Shown: positions 11,001-23,000 of the stretch, piece by piece
How the letters are laid out: every line of letters begins with the position of its first letter
Position numbering within the stretch: the first letter of the stretch is position 1
Assembly (NCBI GenBank): GCA_000934455.1
Contig: KN886425.1
Coordinates: 2,468-39,601, forward strand
Source of the DNA: Apostichopus parvimensis
Lineage: Eukaryota; Echinodermata; Holothuroidea; Aspidochirotida; Stichopodidae
DNA length: 37,134 nucleotides
Reading direction: 5' to 3'
Notes under the pieces: generated by a model
The model's database searches: none
Told to the model about the DNA's origin: nothing
The model's input: only the letters and a program-made list of their open reading frames with translations
Position numbers and translations under genes: made by a program

Positions 11001-14000
11001 TTGAATTAATGTCATCAGAGTTTTTGCAATTTATTTGAATACTTACAGTGTTGATCGTATCCATCATAGGGGAGGCCTTGGTGGCTGCTATCCTTACATT
11101 GTCAAGCTAAAAGATGAAATAATAAAACAACGGAAATTAATATCACGCACGGTGTGACACTATAAGGTACAAGGTTGACCTTCTACAGTATTTGAAACAT
11201 TGAACGTTTATCCAAAGGTATGCGATTCTCTCTCCTCTCAAAGATAGGTCAACTCTCCACTTGGACAGTATCCAGTTACATACAGAACCATTGAAATGAT
11301 TCAATATTATTGTCAAATGAATGCATAAAACATCCCTCTACAACACAAGATGAAAAAACACACATATATATATCTCTATGTATATAGATGAATGAACGAA
11401 TTAATGTATAAATGAATGAATAGCAAGACAGCAAGGTAAACTAACCTTCTCCTGTGATTCTTGGCTGCTTGCCAAGTGCAGACTGAGGTAACTCATGACT
11501 TGTGGCTCCAGTCCACTGAATGATTCCAGCAGTGCTGTTATCAGAAGTGGTATGTGTGGTTTGATGTGAGAGCCAGCACTTTTACTGAGACTGACTAAAG
11601 TGGCCAGGCTGGAAAGTAACAGAAAGATCAAATCTGACATTAGCAGTTATCACTACCATACTTCATAGCCTATAAATTAAAATAATTAATTTAATGTATG
11701 GTATCCTTTAAAGGCCTACTCCAGCCCATTCTTGTCCTCTACTAACTGCACCAGAATCAACCCCTGGATGAGCATCATCTATAATGAAGTTTAAGACACA
11801 TAAATCAATGTTAAAAAGTCTCCTCTCTAAAAGACTAAATACAGAAATCAATTCCTACTTCTTTATGAATAAGGCTAACCGAACCAACAGCACCACGGGG
11901 ACGGGGGGGGTCAAACTACTTTACCTCACAGACTGCACTTCTTTGACGGTACTTGGCAGGCCCTTTCGGAGCAAACATGGCAGCACTACGTCCAGGGCTT
12001 GTCGGCCAACGTTGCCATAGTTAAGGTCGCACATCTTGATGGAAACCTGTCAACCAAAAAATAGATGGTATTGACTCAGCCTCTGCTTTATCATGAAAAT
12101 ATTTTGCATATTTATTCCTGTGCTGGTGTCTGCATTTTGGTAAGATGAACTTAACACCAGGTATAGCCTGGGGTAAGAAAATCATGGAACTTTGCAAAAA
12201 TTGCGGTATAGGCTCCAGTTCGCGTAAGCTACAGTGTGTTAGGATAATAGTTTTTGTCCTCGAGGTAGAAAAGAAATCACTGATATTCCGCGAATTCTCG
12301 GAAAAACCTTATGCCTGTAATACCCATGCATCGTGATAAGAAATGCAAAGCCCTTTCTTTTTTAATTTAAAACTTCACCAATGATAAAAAACCTTTCCAC
12401 TTTATTGACCTTTGTGACCAGGATTCTGCCTTGAATATGAAAATTGTTCTTGACAACACATCATTTCATCCTAACCCAAGTTCTAAGTTTGTTCTGTTTC
12501 CCCTTTACATATTTTCTCAAGATTCTAACCAGTTCCTCCTATGTGTTGTTACTTATTTTTTTTTCTTTTCAAATTCTTACCTTCTTGAGAGATTTACTGG
12601 CAGATTCGGCAGCTTTTCTTACAGATTCCTGAGGACAACAAAAAGGAACGAGACAAAAAAAATATGTCAAACGTATAACCTTCATTCCGATTTCTGAGGC
12701 TCAAAAATATAGGAGGAAACCATTTCATTAAATATTTAACAAAATTACATACCTTACAATCCAACCTTGAAAAGATTGGTATATATTTTTTTAAATTCTG
12801 ACCTCACATCTGGCAGTAAGAATGATTTATATATAGTTCAATAAAGATAACTGAACCATTCTATAACACAGAAAAGGGCATGACATTGACCTTGCAGGTC
12901 ACAGGGGAAGGTTTGCCCACAATCCACAGAATGTAATCCTAAAACTGGTAGCAATACATTGAATGAGAAATGAAAAATTCAAATAGTTCTAAACACTTAA
13001 CACTGTCTGTCATCTGTTACTTTGAAATATCTCAAGTAGGGCCCTATAAACATATTCAGTTTTTGTTGTCATTGCTATAAAGTTCTGTTGGCCACATTAC
13101 TGGTGGTTTTGACAAATTGGTGGGCTGCAAGATAATTGCTAACATGTCCTTTCAAACTATCCTGATGTTCTTAACACTATCATCATCGCACTGAATATTC
13201 AGTGATCGCATAGACATAGACTATAAACATTTGGTCTTTCTATGTGGCCTGGTTCTAACAATGCTAACTGTATTTGGTGGCCTTCAAGAGCTGTTCAAAC
13301 TATCCTGATGTTCTTAACACTATCATCACACTGAATATTCAGTGACTGCATAGACATAGACTATAAACATTTGGTCTTTCTATGTGGCCTGGTTCCAACA
13401 ATGCTAACTGTATTTGGTGGCCTTCAAGAGCTGTTCAAAAGTTTCCAACATCCTTCGTGCCTTAAATCTGATATTCCATTCCTGGCCTGACATTCTGTAA
13501 GTTTATCTCCCTGAATGAGAACAGATCTGTACTACTGAAATACGAGTCTCAAACAGATTCCAAAGTAACTACCTTGATGTCGTCCATGACTTTAAAGGTG
13601 TCCTCCCATAGTCTGGGAAGGTACTCCACCACGTCATCCATGTTCCTGCCCACGATGACATCGGCCAGGGCTCGACAGCTGGATTCCCTACTCCTCCAGA
13701 GACTACTGGTCATGTTGGCTAGGAGGTCGTCCAGGATCTCCTTAAGGTATGTATCAACCTGACGACAATAAAAAACAAACCAAATAAATAGTATTTACCC
13801 TGCGGATTACGATAGAACACTCATCTTCACAAAGGTAGGCGACTCATAGCAGAATTGAATCCCGCTTCCCTTGATCTAATGTATCTCGTGGTTGCGTTAC
13901 CAGCACATATTTAGTCATTAAACTAAGTACTACAAAATTTTGATTTATCGTTTGATTTATGGATGTCAAATCGTAAAAATATGTCACATAACTTCTGTTT

Positions 14001-17000
14001 CTGTACTGCTAAACTTTGTTTTTGCTTTTGAAAATGCTACCTTAGTGACTTTACATTACTCTACATATACCTCAAATGAAAAAAAAAGTAAATTTTGATG
14101 AGTAAACAGACCAATAAACATCAACATCTAATAGCGCTGGTTGTAGTTTCCATATTAGGTGGCCTTACACTTATTAGAAGGACTTTTACCTATACCCAAT
14201 ATATTAACATTAAAGATCAATCACATGAAATGACATGATGCATTACACTATCATTTGCTGTTGTCAAGAATTGAACCAAATGAGCTATCTACCAAAAAAG
14301 TTTGGAAAATATGTTAAACACATTCAATCAGCTAGTACTGGGAAAGTACTACAACAATTTCATTGCAAAAACCCTACATTTCCTGAGGAATTAACAGCAG
14401 GTTTAAGCAACTTTGCCAGGACCAGAAGGTGTTGGGTTTCATCATGGTTACAAATTCTGCATTTGTTAAACCATGGAATAAAAATTATAAACCAGAATTG
14501 AGACAGTTAATCCATCGTCAGCTATACTTTAAAGGAGCACTCTGTACTTTCTACTGGTTAACATGGAGAGTAGATCCGAGAAACCAAATAAAATCTAGAA
14601 ACATAACCAGCCATCAAACTGATCCACTTTAAAACCACTTCTGTGTCGTTATCAAACCTGTAGTTACACTTTTCAAGAAGGCTAAGACAGTTACCAGTTA
14701 ACAAACATTTCCATTTTACAAATGTGAATCTACACTACAAGATTACTCAAAAATGCATTTTAGACCTTTTTTAAAGTTAATGATTTAATTCAATGATAAA
14801 CTATAAATTTCACATCATTTTACCAAGATATGTCTATTCACACTTCTTCCATCACTTTGGGAAGTTTTATTCAAAAAGTCTTATAATAAATGTTTTCTAC
14901 TTACCACATTTTTATTGTCCTTCACAAGTACACTCCAGATGCTAGTCATGGACTGACGTACAGGTCCACTGGGGTCGTACTGGTACCGGTAGAGCCGGGG
15001 TACCAGCTGGGGTAGGTGAGGGGCGAGGTGTTCCTTGGTGAGGACAGCGATGGAACCAAAACCAAATGCAGCACCCTATAAAAGAAGAAAGAAGAAAAAC
15101 GGAATGATGGCATTTTATGTGATAAAATATCTTGTTGGGAAAGCACTCCACCCAAATTCTATGTTCATTTCTCCCTCACTCTATTACAGATATTAAATGT
15201 CAGCATTGTCCAACAGATGCATCTGCCCAGGCATATTCTCACAACCCCAGAAGTTGAAGTGGCAGTTGGCTACAAAAACCACACTGGACTGTCTCCATAC
15301 TCTTCTGTGATTAATTTTTTCATAATACTATAAGCAAAAAACATGAATGAAATTCTTGTGCCAATCTTCCTCAATTTATGTAAGATATTACAAGACATTG
15401 TTGTCTTTGTTATGCAATTTGATCACAAAGCAAAATCTCACAGCTCCAGTTATCATACATATAATTTACAAATTATATATATATTTACACTGCTCACATT
15501 TATACAGAGATCCAGGGAATTATATATAGATTTTATTAAAAGGCCCCAAAAAACTTCAAATTGCTCTCTACTTAGAACTTTTATTTTCCAGCTCCAGTCA
15601 AATAGGACTACTTGCTACAAATGCCAAATTCAGTCATATGTAGAGGACGTCTAAAAAGAAACCAGCAAGCTAGTTAATTGAAACACAGGATGCTTACCTT
15701 TCTAGAGTTCCACAAGGCATTGTGATTGGCTAAATGCATGAACTTGTAAACTAAGTCTGGTTGGTTCAAGTCACTGGCCAATGAGCAGAGCTCTCTGTAT
15801 GTCGTCAAGTTTCCTCTGCAAAGCAAAAACGAAACATAATAGTTGAAATAAAATTTGAAAATTTTACATTTAATTCATTTTTTCCCCCCCAACCAAATGC
15901 CAAATGGACTCTCTCTTTATGATGATTGTAAACACCAATGTAAAGTATAAGTAATGAGTGAATGAATAAACAAAGAGTAAATCCATCATTGAACAAAATC
16001 TATAATGATATATGTGTAAATATTAAAATAGTGAAAATAGTAAAATTGGTCTCACTTCTGTCAATAAACCACAAAATGTCAAATTCACCCAAAAACTGAC
16101 CATGTTTCTTTGTTTTCTAGTTTCTACTATTCTTACCATCTGAGATCATCCTTATAAAGTTCAACATTATTATAATCTGAGGAAATTATAAGGCTGAAGA
16201 AATGGTGGCTGAAATCAAAATGATTCACCTTAGTTTGAAGCACCACAAATTCATCTACCACCTTGCTAAGGAGCATGTATGCTCGTTAATCATCCGTAGT
16301 AATTAATCAAATTTTTTAAAGCAGTCAAAGTGACAGACAAAGTTTTCTGGATGTTCAGCAATTCTTCTACCTACTTCCCAAAGGACTAAGACCCGCATTT
16401 CATTAAAAAAAACCAAACCTTCAGATTTCTGTATTCACAAGCTACGACAAACCAAAATCTGTCAATATTCATCAAAGTTCTTCCAAACCAAAACTGAAAT
16501 GCTACACTACTGTAGCCAATCCTACCCCCCCTCCCTGACCCTCCTCCCTGGCCCTGATGCACCCCTCCTCCCTCCTTCAATTTTTTTATTCAAAGACGTT
16601 CATCAAGAACATGACATACCCTCCAGGTTCTTGGCCGAGAGCTCCATCTTCAAAGATTTGTGATTCAGCTGTCAGTGTGTGCTTCTTCCTGCATAAAACC
16701 AAAGATTAAAGAATAATGAATAACTTGTTCCTTGTAACATCACTTACACATAGACTTACTGTAACTATGTCACTAACTTTTAAAGATGATGTCATTACTG
16801 AAGTTAGACAAGCCCACCATATCTCTTGCCAAAATACCTCCATCACCTCAATACCTCCCCCCCCCCCTGCTCCCCGACACACCATCCACTATCTGTATAA
16901 TTCATGTATCTCTATCTACATACTGCAAAATGATGCTAACAGTTAATCAATCCATACAGCTACTGGTGAATTGTGACAATTGTTCACGAGACACCTTCTT

Positions 17001-20000
17001 GATATGATAGAACATATGATAAATGAAAACAACTTTCTTTCCTGTGACAAGGAAGGATTGAAACAATTACATAAAGTTTATTTATCAATTATCAAGTGAA
17101 GTCAACTTAGTTACTAAACTGACGTAAATACTAAATTCTGCATCTTTAACAAGAGACCAAGCATGTACTTTACCTCTTTCCTGACACGATTCTGTCGACT
17201 AAAACAGAGACAAGTTCTTTCTGTCCTTCCTCGTCACTCTGATCATAGACGATGCTGAGACCCTTTGAGGCCAAATCTTGGGTAAAATCTACAAAAAAAA
17301 AAAGTTTAACACTTCACATGGTACCAATATTCAATTTTACTTTCACATTTACTTCAAAAGAATAAAGTAACTTTATATTAATTATTAATTATATTAATTC
17401 GTACCTTCACGGTCAAGAATGTTGACTGTATAAGTGAACAGGCGTTACAAAAGGGTGAAGAAATTTTGCACATACGTTCAATTCTGCCACTGGAAAAAAA
17501 TACTTTACTCAAAGATTAAATTTGACTATAAGACCCTACCATTTTGCATTATATGCTGAGATGTTGATAATTTGAAACCAAAATCCTATCCATACTCCAT
17601 TATCCTCTACTCCACCCCTATTAAAGGCCCCACCTAACCCCTCCCCAACCATCCTTTCCCACTGTTAATACCATCCTCTACTCCACCCCTATGAAAGGCC
17701 CCACCTCACCTCACCCCTCCCCAGCCATCCTTTCCCCCACTGTTAATCCTCCAAATACTGGATACTTACGGTCTGTCTCTGACAGCATGCCCACAAATCC
17801 GTCCTGGATGTCACCCATGATTGGTTTCATGGAGGGATGATGTCCGCACTGCTTCACCACAGAGAGGAGCCACACGCACGCCGCCTGTGTGATGAAATGG
17901 AGGCTGTCATGATACATTTATCAAACCAAAGATCTAATTCAACAACCTACAGGGTCTTTGCAGACAACACAAGCAAATGCAAACTAATGAAACTTTACTA
18001 AAAGAACACACATTGACTCTTTTAAGTTTTGATAGCTTTTTGACACCGACCTTTGAACTTTGAAAGTGGGAAAGTTTCTTCTAATTGACTGAGCTAGGAT
18101 CCAATTTCTCAATACAGTTCTCTGTGGTAGGTTACCTTAGCCGAACATTAGCCATGGCAAAATCCTTGAACCACTTTTCTCTCTAAGATGTGCGCAATTG
18201 CTAAATCCCACGAGGTCATATTGCAATAAACATCTTTAATGAATGTACTTGTCATGGTCATAGAACGAAAGTCCTGATTTCTATCCCCAAGTTACACACA
18301 CCTGTCTCTTGTGGGGGTTGGGACTCTGAATCTCGTTGCTAAGCAACCTCTTCAGCAGCCACAAGATCCAGTCTTTGTCCTTGCTCTTGACTTGTATCTC
18401 TGTGCTCTCCACTTTGGTCCAGTGATCCCTGGCATCTTTAGATAATGGTCCCATTACGGCATTGGCTAAAGCATGGCCCACTGCAAAATGAAGCTCCACC
18501 TCACGGGACTGGCGAAACAAAGAGGTAAGGTAAACTCGTCGTTATGTTTTGTCTCTATAACCTGAACAACTTAGACAGCAACAAACAACAACTAAGAAAG
18601 GCAAATCACACAAACATGCAGTGTTTAAGGGGAGAAAACTTTACACAACTTTGGTTGACATTATAAATATTAGAAAATAAAGTGAAGATGGTGTGAAGTT
18701 CCACGAGGCACCCTGTATCAATTGACTAGTATAAACACAACTTTAACATGCATCAATACTCAAGAGGTGTTATTACATCCGGGCAGAGACAAGCATTGAA
18801 CAAAGAGCCCAGATTCAAATCTTTGAGTGTAAACACCTCTCAATGAAATATGAACCTGAATCAATGCATATGACATTGTTTTTGACATCTGCATTAACAT
18901 ATATATAAATGTATACACTGTATTTTGCTTATCCTTTGACTGAGATCAGATTTTGACCTAACATGAAGGGGCAGCATCTAACCCCACCCTCCTCCCCAAC
19001 CCCAAGGACTGAGGATCTTCCTAATGGCTAGGTGGGCTCAAACTGAACTTTGCTGATATGACCTCAGAGGGAGAATATTAACCTCCATGTGTATGTCCTC
19101 TTAGAATGACTTACTGTGGACGTGCTGATGAGGCCTTCCAGTAATGCCTGTGTGAACTGAAAGTTGGCATCGCCGACGGGAATGAGACCCAAAGTAGTGG
19201 CAGTCTGCTCACGAGTCTGAGGAGAACATGAAATCAATTCATATCTTAGTAAAGTTTAAAGAGAATATGTGCTCCATTGCACTTTAGATATGCAGAAAAT
19301 AATGTGACAATTGATTTCCGTGGTCAAAGGAAAAAGATATCCACACCAAGTCACTTTTCAACTGGTTTTTTATTTATTAATTTTTTTATTAAATTTTTTA
19401 TTATTTTATTTTATTTTTTAAAATTTCTTTTGCAAAGCCTGAAGACCTATGAATTATTAAAGCCAATGAAAGTTATACTAGAGAAGACCTAAAATATTCA
19501 AACAAAAAAGGAAATTCATTCTGTTGGTACGTTTACACACATTTCCCTGTAACTGTGTGTCACAATGGTAATATTTTACAGCCCCATTGGTACCCATTCC
19601 TTTAATGATTAGACTTATAGATGGAAAGACATGTAGCAAAGCATTTCCTATATATTAAATTTGCTCTCTGAACACCACAAAGTATTAATTTAGCATTGCC
19701 TTTCATTTCCCCCTCAGAATAACTCACCTTATTACTCATCTTGGACGATACAGATAACGTGATCAGCTTCTCGATCAATCCTGCCTTGGTGATCTTTCCG
19801 TCCTTCTTGCCTTTACCTTCCTGTCCATCCGTTCCGCCGGTCTCGTTCTGCTTGCTCAGTTTGCCCTTGGGTATCGAGATGGGCCCGAACCGGGAGATTG
19901 TGCCCAGCGCGGACGCTGCAGCGTAGATGGAACTCTCTTGTGAGCCGTTCAGGAGTGACACTGCATATAGGGACCAAAAAAAACAAAAAACAGACCAATT

Positions 20001-23000
20001 AAATTTTCTCTTGTTATTTAATTCAGCTCTACTATGTTGAGGATTTACTTACGTACTTTAAGGGGAAATAAGCGTCTAAGGGATAGTTTTTTCCCATCTG
20101 CTGTGAAATTGTGTAATTCGTCATACATGTGTTTTATAAATTTCTTACTCAAATTTATTACAGAACAGGAGAAAGGCTATGATTTTGGACATGTAATATT
20201 TTTATACATTGACTAACTAAATAATTGAAATTAAATGAACTGAATGATTGAAAATGGGGTTTGCACCCTGGTTACATGGTATGCAAGGTACTGTGGCTTC
20301 TGACTGGTACCTCCAGCAAAGAAATGTCTGTATAGGGATTCCCACCAACTATGGGCTAGATAGCTCCATCAGTTTAGCACAGGACTTATAATGGTGAGGT
20401 CACCACCGGGTCCAATCCCATTCTAGTCAAATCTGAGTCCAATCCCATTCAGTTAAAGGTTTCTCAACTGTTTTCAAATTGTTTATACTTCCCCATTCCA
20501 GTTTTCTGTTTTAAATTGACCTTTTTATTTTACTTTTCCGTTCTACTTTTTGTTGGCAAATGATTTAAGTATTACAGTACAAAACTATCTTTTCATTTCC
20601 AACTTCATCAACTAACTGATCTTGTTCGAAACTTGGAAATTATGTTTCGGTTGGAAATACCAGGCCAGAATGATGTCCAGATTTATATAGAATACTGACC
20701 CAGTACTTCACATGCCCTTGATTTAAGGCTGTTGATTTGTTCGTCATTTGGGGCCGCATCAACCTCCATGTCCTCCAGGGTCCACTCTTCTTTGGCCCTC
20801 TTGAGGATCAGGTAGTGCCTGGAGATGGTGTAACCTAGCGCAAGGATATGACCATGCTGGGATTGGACATTCTGAGGTCAGGTAGAAATTAGAAAAATAC
20901 ATACATTATCTATTCATGAAAGTTCCTAAACTTAAAAGAAAGTTTTGAAACACCCAAAATATTCAGCGACGTGGAATCAGAAGTATCCTTGAAGATGAAA
21001 ACAAACAGATGAACAAGAAAAATAAAAACCAAACAAGATTAAAAAAAAAAAAAAATCCTTCCTTCAATCAGAAGTTCAAAGATAAGGTGAAAACTCCTTC
21101 AGAAAAACACTGTGCACCACCAAACCAACTGCAGGACTATAGAACCAGGAGGCAGACTTTCTCATGGACAGGTAATGTTTAGTGTAGGACTCAATGATTG
21201 AAACAATCTACAAATAGTGGTCATATAGTCAACTCAAACAATAACGTCTAGAAATTTGTTTAAAGAGTTAATAAAAATTCTGAACATTACATATATTTAC
21301 TTTCAAGGCTAAGTTTTAAACGGTCGTCTGAGACGACCAAATTTCTGTTTGGACGATCAGAATCAGCTATGGAGGTCTTTCGATGACTAGTTTTGTTTAC
21401 ATCATATTCAGATTGCATCGTAACTAAATACCCCTCAAATAGTGAAATGAAACAAAATTGGTAACACCCTTCATCACTTTGGGAGATACTGGAGATAAAA
21501 CAAAACTAGACCAAGCGCCTAGAATCCACCCAAAGGGGCTATTTTACTGGCCCAAAGTTGGTGTTCTTTTCACCAAAACAACCCAAACATCACTCCTACA
21601 GTACATAGTGGTCGTTCATCTTTATTTTGCTACATTATTTCGGACAACCAAATCAACTTTTTGGACAACCAGAAGGTACAACCAGAAGATATCTTATTTG
21701 TTGTAGTATGACTTGTCACTATCACTAGTAGTAGTATGACATTATCACTGTGGAATTACTGATCTAGTGATTTATCAAGCCCTGGATTGACCAAGGTTCT
21801 TTCAATATGAGCAAAAACAAATACTTTTCCTTGCGCTGCTTCTCGACTAATTTAAACAATAAATAGTAAACTGAATGGGGTATTCTTAGAAATTGTCAAC
21901 AAATCTCTCCTTGATAACTATTATACTGAGATGTAATCTTGGACAGAAGCAGATGGCCACAAACCTGATCTTTTGAGCTTTTGGTCAAGTCTTTGAGAAT
22001 AGCAATGAGCTTGCCCACCGGGCATTGACCGGCCACGATGCCGTATACCTGGGCAGTGTTGTCCCTCATCTCCTCACGGCTGTGCTGTAGCAGAGACTGT
22101 GAAACAACCATATATCTACATATCATACAGTAACTAAGGCATAAAACAACCATATATCAACATATCATACAGAAGGCATAATGTAGATTTTATTGCAGCA
22201 TTTCTGAAATATTTACCTACAAAATACCAGGTCAACATGAAGAAGTGTAAAAGAAAGGACTAAAATCCTTATGACACCCCTCCTCTCTCCCCACCCCTCC
22301 ATATATAGCAGTATTTTAAAGAAATAGGACCAAAAAAATCTTTCTCATGAAATGATGAAAAAGACATAGGATAATAATGTCAACAGTAGCACTACCACAA
22401 CTGTATCAATTTCTTTTGTCTGAGGCACTTTCCTATTAAAAGCATCAAAGTGAATCTGCTCACCAAATCAGATAAACAGGATCAGGTTTATATCACCGAA
22501 GAGAGGAGCCAAATAAGTAGAAAAACTGAAGGATTTATTTCCATGCATTTTGCTTTTGATGGGCTCCAATACCAACATCTGCATCTCCAACAAACCATTA
22601 CACACAGCATAGTAATATACTGGAGTACCACAGGCTTACCTTAAGCCAGGTCAGTTTATCCACCAGTGCCGGGGCCACCGTGTCCGTTGCCAAGGCGACT
22701 GCTTCCAAGAGACAGTGCATGACTGATTCGGAGGGCTGTGCCTTCAGTAGCTCCAAGACGAGATTAACGTAGGCCATGAAGTGATTTTCACCGTGTTTCT
22801 TCTTCTCCCGGAGGAGTTCCGAGATGTATCGGTTCAACTTGGGGGCCTTGCTGTCCAATGGGATAATGTTATCCAGGTTTAGGTTAATTTCTATACCAGC
22901 ATCCAGGAGTAGACAATTCCTTGCATAGGAAATCACCTACAGAGTATGATAACAAAAACATAGAATAAACTGTTTACTTTGCTCATACCGATTCATGAAA

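Noticed and set aside
11928-11934. Alternative donor TCT/gtgagg for exon w26
   Set aside because: It would break the frame into w27; the gtaaag donor 5 bases later keeps the phase and the conserved residues.
13160-13200. Intronic C/D box snoRNA (minus-strand atgatga)
   Set aside because: No CUGA D box at a suitable distance and no terminal stem; the motif lies in a local duplication.
13574-13762. 62-codon plus-strand frame
   Set aside because: Antisense shadow of ECPAS exon w24, whose minus-strand product is strongly conserved.
15343-15654. 103-codon plus-strand frame in the w22-w23 intron
   Set aside because: AT-rich, low-complexity translation with no family signature or splice context.
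21322-21338. Hairpin ggtcgtc-tga-gacgacc as a terminator or element end
   Set aside because: Only 7 bp with no flanking inverted repeats or duplication; it could be chance.
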